DNA of 64,000 nt, taken from NCBI RefSeq assembly GCF_002483315.1, contig NZ_DLHR01000006.1, positions 170,308-234,307 on the forward strand. The letters run 5' to 3'. Position numbers and translations under genes: made by a program. Below the pieces are notes generated by a model. That model worked only from the letters and a program-made list of their open reading frames with translations, was not told where the DNA came from and made no database searches. Below are positions 42,449 through 50,706 of this stretch, piece by piece. Within the stretch, counting starts at the first letter, position 1; every line of letters starts with the position of its first letter. Source of the stretch: Flavobacterium sp. UBA7663 (GTDB lineage Bacteria > Bacteroidota > Bacteroidia > Flavobacteriales > Flavobacteriaceae).

Positions 42449-43235
42449 TTAAATTTCTTACATGAGGTTCTGCTTTTTGCGCCGCTTGTAACACTTCTTC
42501 ATGGTTAACTTCTTCGATATTTTCCTCGTCACCCATATCAGTAATCACAGAAACTCCAAAGCATTCCATATCCATATGACGTGCAACGATAACTTCTGGA
42601 ACGGTTGACATTCCTACGCAATCAGCTCCCAATGCTTTTACCATTTTATATTCGGCAAGCGTTTCAAATGTTGGCCCTTGCAAACCTAAATAAATTCCTC
42701 TCTTTAAATCGATGTTTAATTCTTTTGCCAATTCAAATGCTTTTGCATTCATCGTTTTTGAATACGGTTCGCTCATATTTACAAATCTTGGTCCAAAACG
42801 CTCATCATTATGACCACGTAATGGGTGTTCAGGCATCATGTTGATGTGATCTGTAATAACAGCGACATCACCTATTTTATAAGATGGATTTACGCCACCC
42901 GAAGCATTGGATACAATTAATTTTTCAACACCTAAATATTTCATTACACGAACTGGAAACGTTACTTGTTTCATATCGTAACCTTCATAAAAATGAAAAC
43001 GCCCTTGCATCGCTACCACTTTTTTTCCTTGAATCGTTCCAAAAACCAAAGCTCCCTTGTGACCTTGAACGGTTGAAACTGGAAAGTTTGGAATTTCTGT
43101 GTAAGGTAATGTATGTTCAATAGTAATATCCGCTGTGAATCCGCCTAATCCTGAGCCTAAAATCACACCGTATTCTGGAGTGAAATTGGTTTTATTTTTA
43201 ATGAAACTAACTGTTTCTTGTACTTTGTCCCACAT
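42423..43235 (-). CDS. Purine-nucleoside phosphorylase
   Basis: 270 residues. GVILGSGLGGFTADI, VQGHKGALVFGTIQGKKVVAMQGRFHFYEGY (phosphate-binding), VSNASGGVNPSYKIGDVAVITDHINMM, GLQGPTFETLAEYKMVKALGADCVGMSTVPEVIVARHM and DMGDEENIEEVNHEEV follow the trimeric PNP (class II) family. It splits inosine and guanosine with phosphate in salvage. Start overlaps the end of lpxK by 29 bp. The 3' end overlaps the hybrid kinase gene by 26 bp on the opposite strand. Confidence 0.94.
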   Translation of the reverse strand: MWDKVQETVSFIKNKTNFTPEYGVILGSGLGGFTADITIEHTLPYTEIPNFPVSTVQGHKGALVFGTIQGKKVVAMQGRFHFYEGYDMKQVTFPVRVMKYLGVEKLIVSNASGGVNPSYKIGDVAVITDHINMMPEHPLRGHNDERFGPRFVNMSEPYSKTMNAKAFELAKELNIDLKRGIYLGLQGPTFETLAEYKMVKALGADCVGMSTVPEVIVARHMDMECFGVSVITDMGDEENIEEVNHEEVLQAAQKAEPHVRNLIKNLIARY

Positions 43236-44220
43236 AATCTTCTATTGTTTTATCAATATTTGTATTTAAAAAAATAGATTTTATTGGCAAATAGAACAAT
43301 TGCTCTTTAGGCAATAATCCGTTTAAACGAACAAAATCTTTTTCTGTTGTAATTATTTTTCTTCCATTGGCTTTTGCCAAAATTTGCTCACAATCCTGTT
43401 TCGAAAAATGATGATGATCTGGAAAAACCAAAGTTTCATCTTTCTGGTTTTTTAGAAAATCGAAGAATAATTTAGGTTTTGCAATTCCAGCAACCAACAC
43501 TTTACTTTCGGATTGAATTTCCGAAACCAACAATTGACTGTCATTTCCAAAAACAAAATCGTCGTACTGAATTGTGGTGAAGAAAACTTGCTGCTTTACC
43601 TTCAACTTTTCTCTGATTTTCTGCTGCGCAAGTTCGGACAAATCATTCGGACATTTTGTGACAATTATCATATCCGCTCTTTTTTTACCGGAAGAAGGTT
43701 CGCGTAAATTCCCGAAAGGCAAAATAAAATCATCGCAGAACAAATCATCGTAAGCCGTGAGCAAAATATAAAACCCTGCTTTTACTTTTCTGTGCTGAAA
43801 AGCGTCGTCTAGTAAAATAACATCAGGCTTATTTGAAAGTTGTAATAAATTTTCAATTCCATTTTTTCTATTCGCATCAACCGCTACTTGAATATTTGGA
43901 AATTTCGAATAAAACTGAAAAGGTTCGTCACCAATTGAACTCGCAGTAGCTTTTTCATCTGCCAAAATAAAACCTTCGGTCGAACGCTTGTAACCGCGAC
44001 TCAAAACAGCCACTTTATAGTTGAAGGAAAGTAATCGGATTAAATATTCAATTTGAGGTGTTTTTCCTGTTCCGCCAACGCTAAGATTTCCAACAGCAAT
44101 AATTGGAATATCAAAAGAATAACTCTTGAAAATGCCTTTGTCGTAAAGCCAATTTCGGATAAACGTAATGAGCCAATACAAAAAGGCCAAAGGGAAAAGT
44201 ATTTTTCGTAACAAAATCAT
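43207..44220 (-). CDS. lpxK: Tetraacyldisaccharide 4'-kinase
   Basis: 337 residues. IIAVGNLSVGGTGKTPQIEYL is the P-loop-like lipid A kinase motif, followed by VAVLSRGYKRS, GDEPFQFYSKFPNIQVAVDANR and VILLDDAFQHRKVKAGF, all LpxK-specific. It adds the 4' phosphate in lipid A synthesis at the inner membrane, and a hydrophobic N-terminal segment (about 5-20) anchors it. Its stop lies 29 bp inside PNP. Divergent with the Nif3-like gene. Confidence 0.96.
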   Translation of the reverse strand: MILLRKILFPLAFLYWLITFIRNWLYDKGIFKSYSFDIPIIAVGNLSVGGTGKTPQIEYLIRLLSFNYKVAVLSRGYKRSTEGFILADEKATASSIGDEPFQFYSKFPNIQVAVDANRKNGIENLLQLSNKPDVILLDDAFQHRKVKAGFYILLTAYDDLFCDDFILPFGNLREPSSGKKRADMIIVTKCPNDLSELAQQKIREKLKVKQQVFFTTIQYDDFVFGNDSQLLVSEIQSESKVLVAGIAKPKLFFDFLKNQKDETLVFPDHHHFSKQDCEQILAKANGRKIITTEKDFVRLNGLLPKEQLFYLPIKSIFLNTNIDKTIEDYVGQSTRNS

Positions 44221-44330
44221 ATTACGAAAGTATAATAAATTATCATCATATTAAAGTTTATGCTATTTATCATTTCATTTCTAACTGGTATTTCGTTAAT
44301 TTGTGTAATCATTTAGTAAAATCAAACATC

Positions 44331-45446
44331 ATGAAACTTTCCGATATACTTTCTGTTCTTGAAGAAATGGCGCCACTAGGTTATGCCGAAGATTTTGACA
44401 ATGTTGGGCTTTTAGTTGGAAACCCGAATCAAGAAATTGATGGCGTTTTAGTTTGTCATGATGCGTTGGAATCGGTTATTGATGAAGCGATTTCGAAAAA
44501 ATGTAATTTGGTTGTTTGCTTCCACCCCATTTTATTTTCGGGAATTAAGAAAATTACGGGTAAAAATTACGTCGAACGTGCGATTTTGAAAGCCATTAAA
44601 AATGACATTGCGATTTATGCCGTTCATACTGCTTTGGACAATCATCAAAAAGGAGTAAATAAAATTTTCTGTGATTCTTTAGGTTTGAAACATTCTAAAG
44701 TATTGATTCCGAAAGAAAATTACATTCAAAAATTAGTTACCTATACGATTCCTGAAAATGTTGAAAAATTGCGAAATGCTTTATTTGATGCTGGTGCAGG
44801 AACCATTGGGAATTATGAAGATTGTAGTTTTAATTCGAAAGGAATTGGAACCTACATGGGAAATGAAAATTCGAATCCGGAAATTGGAGAGCGTTTTGAA
44901 TTTGTAGAAAACGAAGAAATTAAAATCGAGCTAACGTTTGAAAAGCATTTGCAAGGTAAAATCTTGAAGGCTTTATTCAAAAATCATGTGTATGAAGAAG
45001 TGGCATATGAAATTTATCAGTTGGAAAACAAACATCAAAATATTGGTTTAGGACGCGTTGGAGAATTCGAAAATCCGCTTTCTGAAACCGAATTTTTACA
45101 ATTGGTAAAAGACAAATTACAATGTGGAGGCATTAGACATTCGGCTTTTACTGGAAAATCGATAAAAAAAGTAGCGGTTTTAGGCGGAAGCGGCAGTTTT
45201 GCAATTAAAAATGCAATTTCCTCAGGCGCAGACGCTTATCTTACGGCAGACCTAAAATACCACCAATTCTATGAGACTGAAAATCAATTACTTTTGGCTG
45301 ATATTGGACATTTTGAGAGCGAAAGATTTACAAAAAATTATATAGTTGATTTTCTTAAAGAAAAAATCACTAATTTTGCACCAAATTCGCTGCAATGCGG
45401 AATTATTTTATCAGAAGAAAATACAAATCCAGTTAAGTACTTTTAA
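44331..45446 (+). CDS. Nif3-like dinuclear metal-centre hexameric protein
   Basis: 371 residues from the ATG at 44331. A TTG at 44301 is out of line with the family start MKLSDILSVLEEMAPLGYAEDFDN. VVCFHPILFSGIKKITGKNYVERAI, YAVHTALDNHQKGVN and VAVLGGSGSFAIKNAISSGADAYLTADLKYHQF, then LLADIGHFESERF carry the metal-binding His/Asp/Glu of the YbgI/DUF34 group. It includes the extra PII-like insert (about 135-240) found in longer members. Proposed GTP cyclohydrolase-like or metal-trafficking role; the true function is unresolved. Followed 2 bp later by the coiled-coil protein gene. Confidence 0.9.
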   Translation: MKLSDILSVLEEMAPLGYAEDFDNVGLLVGNPNQEIDGVLVCHDALESVIDEAISKKCNLVVCFHPILFSGIKKITGKNYVERAILKAIKNDIAIYAVHTALDNHQKGVNKIFCDSLGLKHSKVLIPKENYIQKLVTYTIPENVEKLRNALFDAGAGTIGNYEDCSFNSKGIGTYMGNENSNPEIGERFEFVENEEIKIELTFEKHLQGKILKALFKNHVYEEVAYEIYQLENKHQNIGLGRVGEFENPLSETEFLQLVKDKLQCGGIRHSAFTGKSIKKVAVLGGSGSFAIKNAISSGADAYLTADLKYHQFYETENQLLLADIGHFESERFTKNYIVDFLKEKITNFAPNSLQCGIILSEENTNPVKYF

Positions 45447-45448
45447 AT

Positions 45449-46228
45449 ATGGCAACAATCAAAGAGCTAAATGTAGAAGATAAGTTAAGAGCCCTTTATG
45501 CTTTACAACTAGTTGATTCTAAAATAGACGAAATAAGAAATGTAAGAGGAGAATTGCCTCTTGAAGTAGAAGATTTAGAAGATGAAGTTGCAGGACTTTC
45601 TACTCGTTTAGAAAAACTAAAAAGCGATTTAGAATCTATTGATGATTTAATCAAAGAAAAGAAAAATGCTATCGACGAGCACAAAGCTGCGATTAAAAAA
45701 TATTTAGAGCAACAAAAAAATGTTCGTAATAATAGAGAATTCAACTCTTTAACTAAAGAAGTGGAGTTTCAGGAATTGGAAATTCAATTGGCTGAAAAAC
45801 ACATTAAAGAAATGAAAGCTTCTATTGAGCACAAAAAAGAAGTAGTAGCTCAAACTAAAGAAAAATTAGACGGAAAACAAACTCACTTAAAACATAAAAA
45901 AGCGGAATTAAGCGACATTATGGCTGAAACTGAAAAAGAAGAAAACTTCTTATCAGCAAAATCAGAAGAATTGAGAGGTCAAATTGAAGAGCGTTTAATT
46001 GCTGCCTACGACAGAATTAGAAATAGTGTAAGAAACGGTTTGGCGGTTGTTTCTATTGAGCGTGGCGCTTCTGCTGGTTCATTCTTTACTATTCCACCAC
46101 AAACGCAAATGGAAATTGCAGCTCGCAAAAAAATCATTACAGATGAGCACAGTGGAAGAATCTTAGTAGACGGTGTTTTAGCTGACGAAGAAAAAGAAAA
46201 AATGGAGAAATTATTTGCTAGCATCTAA
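45449..46228 (+). CDS. Coiled-coil protein of the C4-type zinc-ribbon family (CT398-like), ribbon degenerate
   Basis: 259 residues. A long antiparallel coiled-coil hairpin (about 15-185: EVAGLSTRLEKLKSDLESID; NVRNNREFNSLTKEVEFQEL) is followed by a C-terminal region where relatives have a C4 zinc ribbon. Here the equivalent segment is GASAGSFFTIPPQTQMEIAA and ITDEHSGRILVDGVL, with no Cys at all, so zinc binding is lost. Nucleic-acid or secretion-chaperone roles have been suggested for the family. It is 2 bp after the Nif3-like gene; this pairing is a common operon in bacteria. Confidence 0.88.
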   Translation: MATIKELNVEDKLRALYALQLVDSKIDEIRNVRGELPLEVEDLEDEVAGLSTRLEKLKSDLESIDDLIKEKKNAIDEHKAAIKKYLEQQKNVRNNREFNSLTKEVEFQELEIQLAEKHIKEMKASIEHKKEVVAQTKEKLDGKQTHLKHKKAELSDIMAETEKEENFLSAKSEELRGQIEERLIAAYDRIRNSVRNGLAVVSIERGASAGSFFTIPPQTQMEIAARKKIITDEHSGRILVDGVLADEEKEKMEKLFASI

Positions 46229-46251
46229 TTGAATCCTTTTCCAAATAAATG

Positions 46252-46278
46252 AAAGTCCTTTTTTTAAAGGGCTTTTTT
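46252..46278 (+). terminator. Terminator of the Nif3-like/coiled-coil operon
   Basis: AAAGTCCTTT (46252-46261) pairs with AAAGGGCTTT (46266-46275), including one G-T, followed by a T run. Confidence 0.7.
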
Positions 46279-46282
46279 TATT

Positions 46283-46446
46283 TTAAACACATAGGCACAT
46301 TAGTCTTGCTTTGCCTATATAAAGACGTTACACTTTTCATAGATAATACATAGAGATTACATCGTTGATACTTTATCGCTCGGGTCACTTAGATATTTTA
46401 AAAAAGCTTGGCGAACTTTGCGAAAAACTTTGCGACTTTGTGTTTA
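46283..46446. repeat. Family B dispersed repeat, copy 3, plus a GCGAACTTTGCG repeat
   Basis: 46283-46362 begins TTAAACACATAGGCACATTAG and contains AAAGACGTTACACTTTTCATAG and ATACATAGAG, as in the copies at 34711 and 35925. 46400-46446 holds GCGAACTTTGCGAAAAAC/TTTGCGACTTTG, a second dispersed motif. Confidence 0.65.
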
Positions 46447-46454
46447 AAAACACA

Positions 46455-46486
46455 TTGACTCAATACACTAAAAAAACTTATCTTTG
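46455..46486 (+). promoter_or_regulatory. Promoter of rluF
   Basis: TTG at 46455-46457, 21-base spacer, TATCTTTG at 46479-46486. The box ends 4 bases before the ATG, so the transcript probably has no leader. Confidence 0.65.
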
Positions 46487-46490
46487 CATC

Positions 46491-47279
46491 ATGGAAGAAA
46501 ATACAACACGAATTAATAAATTTTTATCAGAAACTGGCTATTGTTCTCGTAGAGAGGCCGATCGTTTGATTGAGCAAGGAAGAGTTACCATTAACGGAAA
46601 GATTCCGGAAATGGGTACAAAAGTGAGTCCAGGTGATGAAGTTCGTGTGAATGGTGAATTGGTACAACAGAAAAACGAGAAACCTATTTATTTAGCGTTT
46701 TACAAACCTGTTGGTATTGAATGTACAACCAACTTAGGCGTGAGAGACAATATTGTAGATTACATCAATTATCCAGAGCGTATTTTTCCTATTGGTCGTT
46801 TGGACAAAGCCAGTGAGGGATTGATTTTTATGACCAATGATGGTGATATTGTAAACAAAATTCTTCGTGCGAGAAACAACCACGAAAAAGAATACATCGT
46901 AACCGTAAACAAACCGATTACGGATAGATTTATTGACCGAATGGCAAACGGAATTCCGATTTTGGAAACGATTACCAAAAAATGTAAAGTAGAACAAATT
47001 AGCAAATACGTTTTCCGAATTATTTTAACGCAAGGTTTAAACCGCCAAATTCGTAGAATGTGTGAATATTTAGATTACGAAGTAACAGCTTTAAAACGTA
47101 CTCGCATCATCAACATTTCCTTAGACGTACAAGAAGGCAAATACCGAAACTTAACCGATGCCGAAGTTGCTGAATTAAATCAATTAATTGCTCCTTCAAG
47201 TAAAACCGAAGAAGCGAGTTTACCAAGTAATAAAAGTAAGTTTACTGGGAAAAGGAATTATGGTGAGCGAAATAGATAG
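46491..47279 (+). CDS. rluF: 23S rRNA pseudouridine synthase RluF-like
   Basis: 262 residues from the ATG at 46491. The longer frame opening at 46365 is rejected because it runs through a repeat and the promoter. S4-type RNA-binding domain (RINKFLSETGYCSRREADRLIEQGRVTINGK), catalytic RLDKASEGLIFMTNDGD with the active Asp, ILRARNNHEKEYIVTVNKPI and GLNRQIRRMCEYLDYEVTALKRTRI are RluF/RluB family features and fit RluF best. It isomerises U2604 (E. coli numbering) in 23S rRNA. C-terminal tail is Lys/Ser-rich. Confidence 0.92.
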   Translation: MEENTTRINKFLSETGYCSRREADRLIEQGRVTINGKIPEMGTKVSPGDEVRVNGELVQQKNEKPIYLAFYKPVGIECTTNLGVRDNIVDYINYPERIFPIGRLDKASEGLIFMTNDGDIVNKILRARNNHEKEYIVTVNKPITDRFIDRMANGIPILETITKKCKVEQISKYVFRIILTQGLNRQIRRMCEYLDYEVTALKRTRIINISLDVQEGKYRNLTDAEVAELNQLIAPSSKTEEASLPSNKSKFTGKRNYGERNR

Positions 47280-47294
47280 AAAATACATAATTTG

Positions 47295-47330
47295 AAAAAG
47301 CACGGGAAATTTCTCGTGCTTTTTTTTTCT
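47295..47330 (+). terminator. Terminator of rluF
   Basis: AAAAAGCACGGGAAA pairs with TTTCTCGTGCTTTTT (G-T pairs near the loop), followed by a long T run. Confidence 0.85.
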
Positions 47331-47385
47331 TTGTGGGCACGAGCGTGACGATTACGCTTGAGTGGTAATAGAAATAAATTTAAGT

Positions 47386-48417
47386 CTATATTTTCATTAA
47401 TTCATCAATAGCTTTTTGTCTAATGTTTCTATATAATGTATTAAAATTATCAGGAAAAGTATAAATATATAAATCGTGCTTTTTTTCCATCCCAAGTAAA
47501 CTTTTTGTATCAGTTTTTATAGTTATATATGAATTTGGATCTTGATTTAACTTTTCTAAAATACTTTCAATTTCAATTATTGGGTGATGGAGGATTAGCA
47601 TTCTTTCAAAAAACTCACTATTATTTTCCAATTCATTTACTACTAAACTAACTGAAGGACTCAAAAAGGAATAAGGATTTATATCAATTTTATTCCATGA
47701 GACAAAAACTTTCTGCTTTCTATAATCAAGACCTTCAAAATTAGTAGATTTAATTCCTTGTATTTCATTTAAACAGAACATTTTTAATCCTTTAAGCTCA
47801 TACAAATTTGAAAGAGAGAGTAAGTCTGCAATAATAACAGAAAGCTTTTCTTCTTTTTTTGTTAGTTCTTTGATAAATTTAGAAATTTCATTTTCTAATG
47901 AGTTTAAACTAGTTTTTAAAGGCAAAGACTTCAACCATTCATTAATTCTAATAATATCATAGGCATTTGCTTCAGTATTAGAGGTACCATTACGATAATA
48001 TACTTTTCCTGCTTCAAGTCCTTTTAAATCTTTGATAATTGGGACAATAGGAAATTCATACTTTTCAACAGGAAACTCTATTACTCCGTATAAAATATCT
48101 TTGTAATTGAAAGTATAAAATGAAAAAATAGGTCTAGGAAAAACCTTATCTTTTATTTTATCTTGAAGAATAGCTTCATCAATTTTTTCGTTAATTCCTT
48201 TAAACTCTAATTCTCCATTATCCAATTCTTGAATTCCAAATATAATATAAGATGTTTCAGTTCTTATTGTATTAGAAAATGAAATCACATCTTTAACAAA
48301 CTTGGCTGTGATAAATTTAGTTTTATCATTATTAAAGTCGTAAAACTCTCCTTTAAAATCCAATATTGAACTTTCATTTTTACTAATTAAACTTTCGAAT
48401 TCTTTTTCTGTAATCAT
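47386..48417 (-). CDS. Schlafen AlbA_2 domain protein
   Basis: 343 residues. ESSILDFKGEFYDF, KFVKDVISFSNTIRTETSYIIFGIQE, and LKGLEAGKVYYRNGTSNTEA are AlbA_2/Schlafen-type ATPase/RNA-binding signatures (residues 1-165). The C-terminal half is helical with a coiled coil near 175-205 and unknown identity. AlbA_2 proteins occur as regulators and in defence islands. Here it is alone, 105 bp after the rluF terminator region and before the erythromycin-esterase gene. A GGGCACGAGCGTGACG sequence just outside its 3' end looks like another dispersed repeat. Confidence 0.8.
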   Translation of the reverse strand: MITEKEFESLISKNESSILDFKGEFYDFNNDKTKFITAKFVKDVISFSNTIRTETSYIIFGIQELDNGELEFKGINEKIDEAILQDKIKDKVFPRPIFSFYTFNYKDILYGVIEFPVEKYEFPIVPIIKDLKGLEAGKVYYRNGTSNTEANAYDIIRINEWLKSLPLKTSLNSLENEISKFIKELTKKEEKLSVIIADLLSLSNLYELKGLKMFCLNEIQGIKSTNFEGLDYRKQKVFVSWNKIDINPYSFLSPSVSLVVNELENNSEFFERMLILHHPIIEIESILEKLNQDPNSYITIKTDTKSLLGMEKKHDLYIYTFPDNFNTLYRNIRQKAIDELMKI

Positions 48418-48522
48418 TTGTAAATTGACTTAAAACTAGTGATTTAATTCTATCCTGCAATTTACAAAACCCCTTTCAAACCAAAATGTGAAAATCAGTA
48501 ATGTTATAAACATTTTAAAGAT

Positions 48523-50673
48523 TTAAAACTTAATATCATTCCAAAAACTGGCGTTGTATTTCACTTTTTCAAATGAATGTTCTTCATCCTTACTTTTTAT
48601 TAGTTTAGGATTTTGAATATTAAAATTCTTCCAACTTGAATTTACTGTTATTTCAAATTCTTCTTTTTCAGATGCATCGTTATAAACATTTCCTGATAAA
48701 ACACTTATAGATTGTCTAATGAAATAATACTCACCAATCTTTGTAAAATCTGTAAGCATGGATTCGTTTTTATATTCTTTCGAAGTGTATTTTGATAACG
48801 AATTTTTAAGATTAAATCCTTCTCTAAACTGTTCTGGGAATTCGGTTACTGACCAATTTTCGAAAATCTTTACAATTGCAAAATCTTTTTTATTCACATA
48901 CAAATATCCTGAATAGTCACTTAAAAAAACGCGTCTGGTAAAAGTGGAATGATTTCTTGGCGATGAAAAATTAATCACAAAGACTTCTTCATTGTTGTAT
49001 ATCTTAGTTTCTTCAATTTGAAAAATAAATTTCTTAAACTTTCCTTTTTTCAAAAAAGGCGCATATTTTATTGGACAATTATACACCAAACCATGATATT
49101 CCCTTAAGCTTTCCGACAGAAAATTACCTTTCTTATTCCATCTTAACTCTTTTATATTTTTTGTACTTCTGTTGATATGATTTACATAACCTAAATCATA
49201 TTGTTCGGCAATAAAATCAAAATCAAGATAAGTAACATCTGAAACTTTGGCTTGAACATTGGTTTTCATCGATGAACTAAATGGATTATCAGGATAGTTT
49301 CTTTCAAAAGATTCTATCACATTTTTCATAACCTGATAAGCTGTTCTTTTTCCATAAATGACAACTTCATTTAATTCCGTTTTCTTAAGTTCATCATCTT
49401 TAGGTTCTGATTGATTGACCGTATGTATATCTTTAGTTTTAAAAACTTTATTCTCTTCATCTGAATCTATTATAGTGGAAGGCGTAACGCTTCTAAAATA
49501 GAGATAACCATCGTGTAACTCATTTAATTTACTTTCCACAAAAGTAATTGGACTAAAAAGTCGGTTCCAAGCTAAAATTTGCATTCCACTTTGATTTGAA
49601 GAAAGAAAAATGTGTGGAGAAGTATTTTTTTCTTTTAAGAAATACTCAAATGAGTGCTTTTTAATTGGTGTTGCATGCCATTTATTTTGAAGATATATAG
49701 AATCCTCAGACGTTATAGTAGCCAAACTATACACTTTGTTTTTTAGTTCTTTTTTAATATAAGAACCCATTGGTACAAATTCTTTTAATATAGGCTCATT
49801 AATTGAACTCATATCATTTACAAAATGTGCATTGGCTCCCCAACAAATTATCTTAGCTTCAGGATTTTGTTTTAAATAAGCTAATAAATTATCCGCCATT
49901 TGTTTGTCTCGAATATTGTCAAATGAAGTTGTATTGAAAGTACTTAAAATCTCTTCTTTTGAAACAGCATCATAACCTAACTCTAAAAGACTTTTTACAA
50001 TTTGATTCAAATAAAACTTTTCTTCAGAATCTTTTTGTTGGCTAATTTTAGTTTTAAATAATGTTAATTCGGTTTTAAATTGCTCATAAGAAACATCTTC
50101 CTCATCAAACATACCAGAATTAGTCATCGATTCTAAAAGCAACTCAAAATCTTCTTGTTTAAATTTTATTTTATGATTGATTTTTTTAGCATATTCGAAT
50201 AAATCTTTAGCTAATAATACATTTCCATTATTACCCGTAATCTGATAATCAAAACCGAATATTCTTAAATCTTTCTTATTCTGATTATAAAACTCTATAA
50301 AACTTTGAAATTCGTTTCTTTTTGCCCAAATAGAAAATAGAGATTTTGATAGTGCTTCCTTTACATTTTGTCCTTGTTCAATATTTTTTTGAGCTTTCCA
50401 CACATCATAAATTCCAGATTCAAATGCAATAGTATTAAAACCCATTTCTTGATGCAAATATTGAACGATTTTGGTTTTCATTTCAAACACATTTCCATCA
50501 AAATGCGTATTTTCTCCAAGCATAACAACCTGAACATCTTTTAATTCTTCTTTTAAAAAACTAAAATCAGTGATTTCGGGATTTTGTGAAAGAGTTATTA
50601 TTTTAGGATTGAAATCTTGTGAATAAATTGCAAAACCAAAAAAGAGAAATATAACTAATGTAATTTTTTTCAT
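48523..50673 (-). CDS. Erythromycin-esterase-like domain fused to an unknown C-terminal beta domain
   Basis: 716 residues. Signal peptide (ITLVIFLFFGFAIYSQ). Residues 30-330 match the erythromycin esterase (EreA/ChaN) superfamily: VVMLGENTHFDGNVFEMKTKIVQYL, FNTIAFESGIYD, LRIFGFDYQI and IICWGANAHFVND, with the catalytic His and Glu in place. From about residue 433 a second domain begins (LNEVVIYGKRTAYQVMKNVIESF) that resembles the outer-membrane-associated region of Bacteroidota carboxypeptidase-regulatory-like proteins. The fusion and the signal peptide point to a periplasmic or surface protein, so antibiotic resistance is unlikely to be its main job. Next to a TlpA-like thioredoxin gene. Confidence 0.82.
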   Translation of the reverse strand: MKKITLVIFLFFGFAIYSQDFNPKIITLSQNPEITDFSFLKEELKDVQVVMLGENTHFDGNVFEMKTKIVQYLHQEMGFNTIAFESGIYDVWKAQKNIEQGQNVKEALSKSLFSIWAKRNEFQSFIEFYNQNKKDLRIFGFDYQITGNNGNVLLAKDLFEYAKKINHKIKFKQEDFELLLESMTNSGMFDEEDVSYEQFKTELTLFKTKISQQKDSEEKFYLNQIVKSLLELGYDAVSKEEILSTFNTTSFDNIRDKQMADNLLAYLKQNPEAKIICWGANAHFVNDMSSINEPILKEFVPMGSYIKKELKNKVYSLATITSEDSIYLQNKWHATPIKKHSFEYFLKEKNTSPHIFLSSNQSGMQILAWNRLFSPITFVESKLNELHDGYLYFRSVTPSTIIDSDEENKVFKTKDIHTVNQSEPKDDELKKTELNEVVIYGKRTAYQVMKNVIESFERNYPDNPFSSSMKTNVQAKVSDVTYLDFDFIAEQYDLGYVNHINRSTKNIKELRWNKKGNFLSESLREYHGLVYNCPIKYAPFLKKGKFKKFIFQIEETKIYNNEEVFVINFSSPRNHSTFTRRVFLSDYSGYLYVNKKDFAIVKIFENWSVTEFPEQFREGFNLKNSLSKYTSKEYKNESMLTDFTKIGEYYFIRQSISVLSGNVYNDASEKEEFEITVNSSWKNFNIQNPKLIKSKDEEHSFEKVKYNASFWNDIKF

Positions 50674-50706
50674 TGATAGTTTAAAATAATTAAATCTACT
50701 ACAATA

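Noticed and set aside
46365..46490. N-terminal extension of rluF
   Set aside because: It passes through dispersed repeats and the promoter; the S4 domain begins right after the ATG at 46491.
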